NCBI GenBank assembly: GCA_964495805.1
Contig: CAZBWV010000079.1
Location: forward strand, 1-9,979
DNA from: JALXCH01 sp964495805
GTDB taxonomy: Bacteria > Calditrichota > Calditrichia > RBG-13-44-9
DNA length: 9,979 nt
Direction of reading: 5' to 3'
In this document: positions 1-6,656 of the stretch, piece by piece
Position numbering within the stretch: position 1 is the stretch's first letter
How the letters are laid out: each line of letters opens with the position of its first letter
Made by a program: the position numbers and the translations under genes
The notes under the pieces: model-generated
What the model saw: the letters and a program-made list of their open reading frames with translations, nothing else
What the model was told of the DNA's origin: nothing
The model's database searches: none

Positions 1-6
1 TTTAAT

Positions 7-60
7 GAGATTCCTCCACTCCGCTCCTCACTCCGTTTGTCGCTCCAGTCGGAATGACAG
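7..60 (+). repeat. Dispersed repeat copy, 'gattcctcc...ggaatgacag' type
   Basis: Starts gagattcctccact and ends gtcggaatgacag. The same two ends recur at 462-511 in the same orientation. Bases 7-25 also match the reverse complement of 92-110 at 16 of 19 positions, so this copy and the next form an inverted pair. Similar sequences are scattered between genes in many environmental bacterial genomes. The function is unknown. Confidence 0.7.
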
Positions 61-70
61 CGAGCTGCCG

Positions 71-116
71 TGTCACACTCAGCAGAGCGAAAGCGGAGTC
101 GAGGGGTCTCATCTCC
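71..116 (-). repeat. Inverted partner of the dispersed repeat (tgtcacac variant)
   Basis: Read on the minus strand it runs gagacccctcgactccgct and onward to gtgtgaca, which parallels the plus-strand copy at 7-60. The two arms are about 10 bases apart and could fold into an imperfect cruciform or an RNA hairpin if transcribed. Confidence 0.55.
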
Positions 117-149
117 TATCAGACTTGCCCTGAAAAAAAGAATTTTTGG

Positions 150-175
150 ACAGGATATACAGGATGGGACAGGAT
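150..175 (+). repeat. Three 'acaggat' units
   Basis: The heptamer acaggat occurs at 150-156, 159-165 and 169-175, so the spacing between unit starts is 9 and then 10 bases. Sequences of the type 'acaggatttacaggat' are known as dispersed intergenic repeats in several environmental bacterial groups. Three units are too few, and too close together, to be a CRISPR array. Confidence 0.5.
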
Positions 176-217
176 TACGGATTGACAATTTTGTTTCATT
201 CGAAAACCAGAATATTA

Positions 218-430
218 ATTAACACCGTGGCTTTAGCCCGGTGAAATAGCGAGTGGTGGGCGGTAAAGAAACCGTTTCAACGGTTTCTGGCAGAATGTTT
301 GTGAGCATCTGCAGTTCGGACAAATTCAGGGTGGTAAAACGAGACGGGTTGCTAATCGTTAAACCGCTGAAGCGGTTTTTTCAAGTAGTCGAATTACTGT
401 GTACCACCGGGCTGAAGCCCCGGTGTTAAT
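218..430. repeat. REP/BIME-like element with 26-base inverted ends
   Basis: The left end (218-243) and the reverse complement of the right end (405-430) match at 24 of 26 bases. Each end is itself an imperfect palindrome with a core like caccggggcttcagcccggtg. Inside are two further hairpins: 267-288 (stem agaaaccg/cggtttct, extendable by two A-T pairs) and 361-378 (stem aaaccgct/agcggttt), the second followed by a run of T to 381. This layout resembles REP/BIME elements that REP-associated IS200/IS605-like transposases (RAYT) are thought to move. No transposase lies in the window, so this would be a non-autonomous copy. Confidence 0.65.
361..381 (+). terminator. Hairpin with T-run inside the repeat element
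   Basis: An 8-base-pair stem (aaaccgct 361-368 with agcggttt 371-378) is followed by T through 381. It has the shape of an intrinsic terminator, but no gene lies just upstream. It may simply be one of the structural hairpins of the surrounding repeat. The reality of the hairpin is clear; its role as a terminator is doubtful. Confidence 0.3.
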
Positions 431-461
431 GGATGTTGGATGAACAGAAAAGTGGTCTCTT

Positions 462-511
462 GAGATTCCTCCACTCGCCCCGACTTCGTCGTGGCTCGGT
501 CGGAATGACAG
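462..511 (+). repeat. Second direct copy of the dispersed repeat
   Basis: Shares the start gagattcctccactc and the end gtcggaatgacag with the copy at 7-60, while the middle differs. A fragment of the same family lies in the opposite orientation at 552-571 (ctgtcatcccgagcggagcg), so the REP-like element at 218-430 is flanked by these repeats on both sides. Confidence 0.7.
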
Positions 512-551
512 ATGGCTGATGTGGCACACCGAACGGCGTCATTCTTTCCTT

Positions 552-571
552 CTGTCATCCCGAGCGGAGCG
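552..571 (-). repeat. Short inverted fragment of the dispersed repeat
   Basis: The bases ctgtcatcccgagcggagcg are the reverse of the ggaatgacag end of the copies at 7-60 and 462-511, with one change (c for t) in the shared core. The outer boundary of this copy is unclear because it fades into AT-rich sequence before the next gene. Confidence 0.45.
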
Positions 572-689
572 CCAGTGAAAATGAAAGGTCTTTTAAAATT
601 CCTCCAAATTAACCAGGGGATTTTAGCACGACTTTTCGTATATTATTATGTGGCACAATCGGATTCCAAAATAACATCCGGAGGTTTCC

Positions 690-1205
690 ATGCTAAAACC
701 AATCCCTTTTTTCATTTTGCTGCTTGCTGTTTCACTTACATTTGGAATAACACTGCAGCAAGCTTACCAGCAAGCCGGTCCGGGTTTGGGGTACGACCGC
801 GTTCTATTCTTACACCCGGATTCCACCTACACCGGCGGACTCACCATATCTGACGAAAAAGTTGCCATCAAAGGATTTGGCGCATTAATTGACCTGGCCG
901 GGGACACACTCTACGTTACAGGAAACTCGCAGATTGACCTGGATGGTTGTGTGATTATCAACGGATATGCCGGGCTTTTTATTCAGGGATTAGTAGTCTC
1001 CCGCATCTCACAGTGCACTTTTTACGGTCATCAATACGGCATTCTGATAAAAACCGCATCCACCAGCATCCAGGTGTACAATACCATTCTGGCGAACAAC
1101 TCCAAATACGGTTTTGCCTGCGAGAAAGGGACGGAACGGCATCTGGAATACATTGATGCCTACCAGAACATCCAGGGCAATTATGTGGAATGGTGTCCCG
1201 GTTGA
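690..1205 (+). CDS. Secreted beta-helix surface protein, N-terminal part before an in-frame TGA
   Basis: Encodes 171 residues. Residues 1-19 form a signal peptide (short basic start, then a hydrophobic core ending SLTFG), so the product is exported. The rest has the short repeating strand pattern of a right-handed parallel beta-helix (pectate-lyase/NosD-like fold), with rungs around residues 55-150 such as 'GCVIINGYAGLFIQ' and 'YGILIKTASTSIQVYNTIL'. The start is supported by GGAGG at 680-684, five bases before ATG. The frame stops at TGA (1203-1205) but stays open in the same frame to 2624. The homology pattern also runs straight across: the 'GNYVEW' rung is followed by the closing 'GTGCLSINPLFVNP' and 'GSPCIGSGK' segments usual for this family. 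I read 690-2624 as one gene of 644 codons with a premature or read-through stop. Its ligand is unknown. A role in surface polysaccharide binding or cleavage is possible but unproven. Confidence 0.8.
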   Translation: MLKPIPFFILLLAVSLTFGITLQQAYQQAGPGLGYDRVLFLHPDSTYTGGLTISDEKVAIKGFGALIDLAGDTLYVTGNSQIDLDGCVIINGYAGLFIQGLVVSRISQCTFYGHQYGILIKTASTSIQVYNTILANNSKYGFACEKGTERHLEYIDAYQNIQGNYVEWCPG

Positions 1206-1241
1206 GGTGGCGGTTCCTACCAGGCCTTTGTGCCGCAACCT
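1203..1241 (+). other. In-frame TGA (codon 172) followed by a hairpin
   Basis: TGA at 1203-1205 interrupts an otherwise open frame from 690 to 2624. The bases after it can pair: 1205-1214 with 1232-1241 (nine pairs including one G-U, one mismatch), loop of 17. A competing hairpin pairs 1218-1224 with 1239-1245. The codon would place the residue in a C-P-G-x setting. A bacterial selenocysteine element is expected near this place, but these loops do not begin with the G/GU expected for a standard one. TGA is the stop codon of the HIT gene in this window, so wholesale TGA reassignment is unlikely. The most economical reading is a single-base nonsense change or a sequencing error. Confidence 0.6.
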
Positions 1242-2624
1242 GGTACAGGTTGTCTGTCAATCAACCCCCTATTTGTGAATCCCACCACGCAATCATTTCA
1301 ACTGCAATCCGGTTCCCCCTGCATCGGAAGCGGGAAGGACGGATACGACATCGGCGGCGTCTTTTTTACGGACATACCCGAAGCACCGGATAGTGTACAA
1401 ATCATCCCGGATACTATTCTGCACACCATCACCATACGCTGGAAGAATCCCACACACACCGTGCAAGGCAATCCCCTGGGAGCCCTGTCGGCCATCCGCA
1501 TCTTTCGGAACGATTCGCTCCTGAGCGAGATTCCATTCCCTGTGCGCAATTACGACTCCCTGTATGTGGATACCATTGCGCAGGGGGATTATTACCGATA
1601 CGCCCTGTGCGCCGTGGATACAAACAATCTTGCGGGACGCCTTATTTACGGAGCAGAGAACTGGCAGGGTGAGCCGATTCATGGAATTGTCATCTGGGAA
1701 CTGGATCCAACTCCCATTACGGGTGCAGCACTGGTTGAAGGTATTCGCGCAGCCGGTTACAGCGATCCCATTTACCTGACCAAATCCTCCGCCCGTTACC
1801 CGCTTACCCCGGACATAAAAGCCGTTTTCGTCTGCCTGGGAATTTACAGCAATAACCACCAGCTGGGTTCGGAGGAAGGGCTCAAGCTGAAAAACTATCT
1901 CGATTCGGGCGGCAATGTGTACATGGAAGGCGGGGATACCTGGTATTACGATCCCCAAACACCTGTGCATCCTTACTTTGGCATTACTGCCATCAGCGAC
2001 GGAGGCTCTGATTTGACCCAGGTGGCGGGAGATGCCGGGACTTTTTGCGAAGGATTACAATTCAACTACATTGGAGAAAATCAGTGGATTGACCGAATTG
2101 CCCCTGGTTTTAATAGCACACGGATATTACACAACCCCACGGTTCAATACGGTGTTGCTGTGGCGCATGATGGGAGTACCTATAAAACCATCGGTGCCAG
2201 CTGCGAATTGGGTGGGTTGCAGGGCAATTCCGTTAATAGTTCGCGCAACGAGCTTATTCGTCGCATTCTGGTGTATTTCGGGGTGATTCAACCCACCGGG
2301 CTGAGTTCCGCTTCCGGCACCACGATACCGGAAAAATTTACCCTTCTGCCCAATTACCCCAACCCGTTTAACAACCGCACAGTGTTTACCGTGGGACTTC
2401 CCCGGACGTCTGACGTGCGGATGGAAATCTACACCATCACCGGGCAAAAGGTGTATCAGGAAGAGCAGAAAGGTTTAAATCCGGGATGGCACCATCTCTT
2501 CTGGGACGGACAAAACCGGGCTTCCGCACCTGTAGCAAGTGGATTTTACATTTACCGCATCACAGCCCAAAATGCTTCCGGTCAGCAATATAGACGAACG
2601 GGAAAGCTACAACTGATTAAATAA
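1230..2624 (+). CDS. C-terminal part of the beta-helix surface protein with FlgD-like sorting domain
   Basis: This is the continuation of the frame at 690; the frame is open from 1206, and the GTG at 1230 has no ribosome site or signal peptide, so it is unlikely to be a real start. In full-length numbering it holds the end of the beta-helix (to about residue 225), a fibronectin type III-like module (about 231-320), a globular alpha/beta region resembling glutamine-amidotransferase/C25-like folds in FCB surface proteins (about 330-530, with 'YLDSGGNVYMEGGDTWYY'), and a FlgD-like/type A sorting domain (552-644, with LPNYPNPFN, IYTITGQKV, WDGQN and SGFYIYRI). Such domains are known to direct export through the type IX system or to form the last Ig-like module of surface proteins. 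If the TGA truly ends translation, this half is not made, and the exported stub lacks its sorting signal. Confidence 0.8.
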   Translation: MPQPGTGCLSINPLFVNPTTQSFQLQSGSPCIGSGKDGYDIGGVFFTDIPEAPDSVQIIPDTILHTITIRWKNPTHTVQGNPLGALSAIRIFRNDSLLSEIPFPVRNYDSLYVDTIAQGDYYRYALCAVDTNNLAGRLIYGAENWQGEPIHGIVIWELDPTPITGAALVEGIRAAGYSDPIYLTKSSARYPLTPDIKAVFVCLGIYSNNHQLGSEEGLKLKNYLDSGGNVYMEGGDTWYYDPQTPVHPYFGITAISDGGSDLTQVAGDAGTFCEGLQFNYIGENQWIDRIAPGFNSTRILHNPTVQYGVAVAHDGSTYKTIGASCELGGLQGNSVNSSRNELIRRILVYFGVIQPTGLSSASGTTIPEKFTLLPNYPNPFNNRTVFTVGLPRTSDVRMEIYTITGQKVYQEEQKGLNPGWHHLFWDGQNRASAPVASGFYIYRITAQNASGQQYRRTGKLQLIK

Positions 2625-2651
2625 TGGCTCATCAGCGCCCTCCATCTGCTG

Positions 2652-2685
2652 CCCCTTCTTCAACCCGAAGAAGGGGTACTTTTTT
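2652..2685 (+). terminator. Strong intrinsic terminator after the surface-protein gene
   Basis: A perfect 10-base-pair stem (ccccttcttc 2652-2661, gaagaagggg 2667-2676) with loop aaccc is followed by tac and six T (2680-2685). It lies 28 bases after the stop of the plus-strand gene. On the minus strand no T-run follows the stem, so it does not obviously end the converging operon. A preserved terminator suggests that the interrupted gene was recently functional. Confidence 0.9.
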
Positions 2686-2733
2686 ACACATTATTTTCCG
2701 CGTGGAGTCAAAAAGAGGAAATTTAAGCAGGAT

Positions 2734-4479
2734 TTACCGCACCACCGGAAAAATATTACGGAATGTTTCCTGACGATAACCAAAATTCAGAGAAATGCGG
2801 GCCGCCCACAAATTCTGCCACGCTTCATGGTTCCACTGAAAACGTCGGAATTGCAAAGTCAGAAATAGCTGCCGGAATGGTTCATAGCGGAGGTTGGCTC
2901 CGTAACTGTGTTGCCAGTAACGAATACCATCTAAAAACGGAGCATCCATGGCATCGCCCTGCTGGTGGGGTTTATCGGGATCGCCGCCTACATTGCGCTC
3001 TTCCGGATTGGCACCATGGCGGTACGACTCCCATACCACTCCGATTTGCACATATCGGGTAAATCGTTGCTGGAATTGTACCAGCCAGTCATCGGAATTG
3101 GGACCGATAAAGTGCCCCAGCATGGTATCGTAGTGCTTGTATTTATTATAGTCGTGGGTGGACTGGCTATACAGATAGGGTTTCAGGCGCGTGTACTCGA
3201 CGCGCACATCGCTATCCTTCCAACCGAGGGGATTCACCCAGAACACGCCCGTTTGCCAGCCAAATTTATTCCCATAAAAATGGCTACCTAATTTTCCGGT
3301 ACTCATATCGTCAATGAACCATTCGCCATACCAGCGAATTCCCGGGTAAAAGCGCCAGCTCAAACTCACTGAAAGAGCACCATTGTCCCGATCGCCATAA
3401 AAATGTTCCAGAGATTTAAAGAAAGTCAGCGGATTCAAATAGCCAATTTGCAGGGAGCGGTCACCGTAAATAATGGATTCGGCCAGTCCCAGCCGAAAAC
3501 CCCGCCCCAGGTCCACATCCAGGCGATTGCCCGACCAGTACACCGGAATATATGGCACATCCTTCATATGGTAACGTGCCTCCGGCGATATGTATTGAAG
3601 AAAAGCAGTCAGATGGGTAAACTTAAATCGCCAGTAGCGAATCACTAACTTCAACTGATCGTACACGGGTGCATTGGTGGAAAGCATGAGATTTCCGGAG
3701 CGCCCCACACCCCACTGATTATACTCCCGACCATAAAGCAAATAGACATATTTCCAGTTTAACGTCAGGTAGGCAATATTTTCATCGTAATCATATTTCC
3801 CATTTTCCTGGCGCAAAAGATACGGAAGTCCCGATTCCCGGAGCACTTCGTAGGGGATTTTCTGATCGGGCCAGCGACCATCGGTGACGTGGTTGTCCGT
3901 CAGATTGAAATAAAATCCGAGATAGCTGCCCAGATGCCCCCGAAACATCAATCCGTTACTCCAGTGCCGATAGGCATAAGATGAGCCATTTTCTGCCACC
4001 CGCTGTTGTACACCGCTCTGCAACACGGGATCCAGGAACAGGCTGAAGTCTCCATGCTTCAGGGTAACCATATTTCGGTGATTGGTGTAGAAAATCCGCT
4101 GGAGAAATCCGGGGAAGATGGAGCCCGTTATGCTGCTCATCCACGGAGTGTACTGGTTGTTCAAAAAATTTTGAACAGAGGGGGAAAGTTCTTCAAAAAA
4201 TTCCCGGCTGAGGTAGCGCAGGTCCTGCAAATCGGTGCGCGAAAAACGCTGCGGATTTTCCCGATACTGCCGCCACACCTGCTCCAGATAATGCCCCACT
4301 TCCTGACGGGTAAAGGGCTGGCTTTCCAGAAAAGCGCATGGGATCAACCCCTGCGCATCCCACCGCTCAATCACCGGATACACCGGATGGGAAAGGGGAA
4401 CGGAAACCGTTTGTGCCCGGCCAGAGAAAAATGCCAGAAGAATTAGCCAGAGCCAATATATGGAGAGCGACTGTTTCAT
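2734..4479 (-). CDS. Wzi-like outer-membrane beta-barrel protein
   Basis: Encodes 581 residues. Residues 1-22 are a signal peptide (hydrophobic core WLWLILLAFF, likely cut near SGRA-Q). A soluble segment follows (about 25-110, with 'VYPVIERWDAQGLIP' and a helical stretch), and then many alternating aromatic strands typical of a large barrel. Stretches such as 'YNQWGVGRSGNLMLSTNAP' (253-271) and 'GYLNPLTFFKSLEHFYGDRD' match the capsule-assembly Wzi family pattern. Wzi in Escherichia coli anchors group 1 capsule to the cell surface, but FCB homologues are mostly uncharacterised, so the substrate here is unknown. It is the last of three same-strand genes, 63 bases after hutI, and may be co-transcribed or have its own promoter. 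No clear Shine-Dalgarno precedes the ATG, unlike its neighbours. The last residue is arginine, not the aromatic residue common at barrel ends. Confidence 0.75.
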   Translation of the reverse strand: MKQSLSIYWLWLILLAFFSGRAQTVSVPLSHPVYPVIERWDAQGLIPCAFLESQPFTRQEVGHYLEQVWRQYRENPQRFSRTDLQDLRYLSREFFEELSPSVQNFLNNQYTPWMSSITGSIFPGFLQRIFYTNHRNMVTLKHGDFSLFLDPVLQSGVQQRVAENGSSYAYRHWSNGLMFRGHLGSYLGFYFNLTDNHVTDGRWPDQKIPYEVLRESGLPYLLRQENGKYDYDENIAYLTLNWKYVYLLYGREYNQWGVGRSGNLMLSTNAPVYDQLKLVIRYWRFKFTHLTAFLQYISPEARYHMKDVPYIPVYWSGNRLDVDLGRGFRLGLAESIIYGDRSLQIGYLNPLTFFKSLEHFYGDRDNGALSVSLSWRFYPGIRWYGEWFIDDMSTGKLGSHFYGNKFGWQTGVFWVNPLGWKDSDVRVEYTRLKPYLYSQSTHDYNKYKHYDTMLGHFIGPNSDDWLVQFQQRFTRYVQIGVVWESYRHGANPEERNVGGDPDKPHQQGDAMDAPFLDGIRYWQHSYGANLRYEPFRQLFLTLQFRRFQWNHEAWQNLWAARISLNFGYRQETFRNIFPVVR

Positions 4480-4542
4480 CTTCGGTTATACTTCTGTATG
4501 CTGTTTCCAAATTTACCGCCGGGAACAATCCGGTTCGCTCAG

Positions 4543-5778
4543 CTACGCTTCTGCCCGGTACACCACCTGCCCGTGTCGCAGCACCATTTTGACCGGATTC
4601 ATCCCGTAATGGTAGGGAATGGTACGGAAGTTGGGAATTTCCATCAGGGTGATATCGGCCAATTTGCCCACTTCCAGGCTGCCCACTTCCTTTTCCTTCA
4701 GAATAGCCCGGGCGCTGTTCAATGTGGTCGCCCACAGGGATTCGGCAGGCAGCATCTTCATATAAATGCCAGCAATAGTTTGAATCAGATGCAGGTTCTG
4801 GGTAAACGAACTCCCGGGATTGTAATCGGTAGCCAGCGCCACGGGCAGTCCGGTGTCAATCATTTTCCGCGCCGGGGCATACTGGCTTTTGCCTAAAAAG
4901 AAAGCCGTACCCGGTAACAGCACCGGAATCACACCAGCTTCCTTCATTGCCTGAATCCCTTCATCGGAGACCATCAGCAAATGGTCGGCAGATACGGCCC
5001 GAACCCGGGCAGCCAGTTCTGCCCCACCCAGATAACTCAACTCGTCAGCATGCAGTTTGGGAATCAGCCCGTAATCCTTAGCCGCCACCAGAATGCGCTC
5101 ACTTTCTTCCACGGAGAACACATTCTCCTCGGTGAATACATCGCAGAACACCGCCAGTTTTTCCTCCGCCACAGCGGGAATCATTTCCTTTATCAGCAGT
5201 TCAATGTAAGCTTCCCGATTATCCCGATATTCATCCGGCACTTCGTGCGCCCCTAAAAATGTGGGCACAATGGTGATAGGAAGCAATTCAGCCACTTTTT
5301 TCAGCACCCGCAGGCTTTTGAGTTCATCTTTGGTGGAAAGTCCGTACCCGCTCTTTGCTTCGATGGTGGTGGTACCGTATTTCAGAAATTCGCCAATGCG
5401 ATAGTAAGTCAGTTCCACCAGCTCGTCAAACGAAGCTTTGCGGAAGGCACGCACGCTGTTGCGAATACCACCCCCTGCCGCCGCAATTTCCTCGTAGCTC
5501 TTCCCCTGAATTCGCATCTCAAATTCTTCCTCACGGGTACGATAGAACACCGGATGGGTGTGCGGATCAACGTAGCCCGGCAACGCCCAGCAATTCTGGC
5601 AATCCAGCCCGTCCGCTTCCGGATATTTCTGGTACAGCTTTTCCGCCTCCCCAATTTCTTTGATTTTACCGTCTTCAATGGCGATCGCAGCCTGTTCGCG
5701 AATTTCCAGTTCACCAAAGGGCAGATCGCTGCGCGGGGTGACAATTCCCCGCAAATTTTTCAAAATCAGTACACTCAT
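4543..5778 (-). CDS. hutI: Imidazolonepropionase (histidine degradation)
   Basis: Encodes 411 residues, the usual family length. The enzyme hydrolyses 4-imidazolone-5-propanoate to N-formimidoyl-L-glutamate, the third step of histidine breakdown, in the cytoplasm. It is an amidohydrolase with one metal ion. Visible family residues are the DPHTHP metal motif (H73, H75) followed by VFYRTREEEF, 'GGGIRNSVR' (102-110), FLGAH (H178), the KLHADE motif (H243, E246), SADH (H266) and ATDYNPGSS (D318, N320). The start ATG overlaps the stop of the upstream HIT gene (ATGA), so translation is probably coupled. No hutH, hutU or formimidoylglutamate gene is in view, so the other pathway enzymes must lie elsewhere. 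Nothing odd is seen in the sequence. Confidence 0.97.
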   Translation of the reverse strand: MSVLILKNLRGIVTPRSDLPFGELEIREQAAIAIEDGKIKEIGEAEKLYQKYPEADGLDCQNCWALPGYVDPHTHPVFYRTREEEFEMRIQGKSYEEIAAAGGGIRNSVRAFRKASFDELVELTYYRIGEFLKYGTTTIEAKSGYGLSTKDELKSLRVLKKVAELLPITIVPTFLGAHEVPDEYRDNREAYIELLIKEMIPAVAEEKLAVFCDVFTEENVFSVEESERILVAAKDYGLIPKLHADELSYLGGAELAARVRAVSADHLLMVSDEGIQAMKEAGVIPVLLPGTAFFLGKSQYAPARKMIDTGLPVALATDYNPGSSFTQNLHLIQTIAGIYMKMLPAESLWATTLNSARAILKEKEVGSLEVGKLADITLMEIPNFRTIPYHYGMNPVKMVLRHGQVVYRAEA

Positions 5779-6281
5779 TTCTTTTCCCCGAGTATTTGCT
5801 GAAAGGCTTGATGAAGTTTATGGTAGGTCTTATCCAGCGCTTCGGAAACCACTTTGGTGTCGCTGATGATGGGCATGAAGTTGGTGTCGCCATTCCAGCG
5901 GGGAACAATGTGGTAGTGCAAATGGCTGTCCACGCCCGCTCCGGCAACCTTCCCCAGGTTCATCCCGATGTTAAATCCGTGCGGACTCATCACCCGGTTC
6001 AGCGCTTCCACCGAAAGCTGGATGAGATAGCTCAGGTCCTGATTCTCCTCCGGAGTCAGGTCCAGAATGTTACCACTGTGACGGTACGGCACCACCATCA
6101 AATGACCGTTGTTGTAAGGAAAACGGTTCATGATGATGAATCCGTGGCTGCTTCGATGCAGTATCAGGTTTTTCTCGTCTTCATCCTTCTCGATGCGTGT
6201 ACAGAAGATGCAGGGTTCCGGTTTTTCATCTTTGGCGCGCAAAATATATTCCATTCGCCAGGGAGCCCATAAGGTATCCAT
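5775..6281 (-). CDS. HIT-family nucleotide hydrolase/phosphorylase (Ap4A phosphorylase-like)
   Basis: Encodes 168 residues. The histidine-triad motif HLHYHIVP is at 120-127, with the middle histidine H122 expected to form the nucleotidyl intermediate. Other hallmarks are the N-terminal 'LWAPWRMEYI', a zinc-type CIFC pair (C24, C27), 'NRFPYNNGHLMVVP' (52-65), 'NLGKVAGAG' and 'PRWNGDTNFMP' (127-137). This set is typical of the bacterial branch related to diadenosine tetraphosphate phosphorylases and hydrolases, which remove Ap4A or related dinucleotides in the cytoplasm. The exact substrate cannot be read from sequence. The start has AAAGGA (6288-6293) six bases upstream. It is first in the minus-strand operon, and its TGA stop overlaps the hutI ATG by four bases. 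Confidence 0.93.
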   Translation of the reverse strand: MDTLWAPWRMEYILRAKDEKPEPCIFCTRIEKDEDEKNLILHRSSHGFIIMNRFPYNNGHLMVVPYRHSGNILDLTPEENQDLSYLIQLSVEALNRVMSPHGFNIGMNLGKVAGAGVDSHLHYHIVPRWNGDTNFMPIISDTKVVSEALDKTYHKLHQAFQQILGEKK

Positions 6282-6311
6282 ATCTCATCCTTTCTTTGTT
6301 CCGAAAAATTA

Positions 6312-6340
6312 AATTTAATGTCTATTTCCACCTGTTCCAA
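6312..6340 (-). promoter_or_regulatory. Candidate promoter of the HIT-hutI operon
   Basis: On the minus strand TTGGAA (6335-6340) and TAAATT (6312-6317) are separated by 17 bases. Each matches the sigma-70 consensus at 4 of 6 positions. The predicted start would leave a leader of roughly 25 bases carrying the AAAGGA ribosome site. Based on pattern only. Confidence 0.35.
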
Positions 6341-6523
6341 AATCATTCTGGATTTTCCGGGTTCGACTCAAAACTCACCAGCGCCGTTTTTCTACCGGTC
6401 CCCGGAACGTATTAAAATAAAAACAAAGCAACCAATAATTCATCACCTAAAAGAAATATGCACATCTCATCGGAACACTAAGAACTGATGAACGAACTTT
6501 TTCACCTCTTATAGCGAATGGTA

Positions 6524-6552
6524 TTGAAAAATTTTTCTCAATTTAGTAAATT
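6524..6552 (+). promoter_or_regulatory. Candidate promoter of the glycine-zipper/barrel gene
   Basis: TTGAAA (6524-6529, 5 of 6 consensus) and TAAATT (6547-6552, 4 of 6) are 17 bases apart. The predicted leader is about 100 bases. The -10 hexamer is identical to that of the divergent HIT promoter, which adds some weight to both. Confidence 0.4.
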
Positions 6553-6656
6553 TCATCAGACATAGAAATGAGATCGGAATCTAAGTGAATGGTCCTGCCG
6601 CGGAGGTGCTCTTACCTGATATTTTTATTTACCACAAAGAGTCAGAGAGGCCCATT

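Larger units (their letters stand above)
1..689. other. Repeat-rich intergenic region without a convincing gene
   Basis: No reading frame here looks like a protein. The open frame at 512-853 begins inside a repeat and overlaps the start of the next gene in another frame. The stretch holds dispersed-repeat copies (7-60, 71-116, 462-511, 552-571), a triple 'acaggat' motif (150-175) and a compact inverted-repeat element (218-430). The last 80 bases are AT-rich and carry a TATTAT box (644-649) that could be a -10 element for the gene at 690, but no good -35 box stands in front of it. I see no tRNA or other RNA gene. Confidence 0.7.
6282..6656. other. Divergent intergenic region with two promoters
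   Basis: This 375-base AT-rich stretch separates the minus-strand HIT operon from the plus-strand gene at 6657. It contains a plausible promoter facing each way (listed separately). Between them (about 6360-6520) I see no gene, RNA structure or clear operator palindrome. An in-frame ATG at 6585 would extend the plus-strand gene, but that extension lacks a signal-peptide character and is better read as leader. Confidence 0.6.

Noticed and set aside
150..430. Possible CRISPR array from repeated palindromes
   Set aside because: Units are not regularly spaced, spacers are of unequal size, and the repeats are inverted instead of direct.
512..853. Open frame of 113 codons on the plus strand
   Set aside because: It starts inside a dispersed repeat and overlaps the signal-peptide region of the gene at 690 in another frame, and its translation resembles no protein family.
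1203..1205. TGA read as tryptophan or glycine genome-wide (alternative genetic code)
   Set aside because: The HIT gene ends in TGA exactly where hutI begins, and other genes use TGG for tryptophan normally, so standard decoding is favoured.
1230..1262. Independent restart at GTG 1230
   Set aside because: No Shine-Dalgarno sequence precedes it, and the product would begin inside a beta-helix rung without a signal peptide despite carrying an export-type C-terminal domain.
1293..1970. 225-codon antisense frame under the surface-protein gene
   Set aside because: It lies wholly opposite a frame with clear domain motifs, its translation has no coherent pattern, and no ribosome site was seen. It is a shadow of the codon bias of the real gene.
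2965..3291. Hydrophobic-looking plus-strand frame opposite the Wzi-like gene
   Set aside because: The stretch resembling a membrane segment is the complement of aromatic strand codons in the barrel gene. There is no independent evidence for it.
5796..6272. 158-codon plus-strand frame opposite the HIT gene
   Set aside because: The minus-strand HIT gene has full family motifs and a ribosome site. The opposite frame is a shadow.
6585..6656. Upstream ATG adding 24 residues to the barrel gene
   Set aside because: It would place the signal peptide internally and has a poor ribosome context, while the ATG at 6657 has AGAGAGG at ideal spacing.
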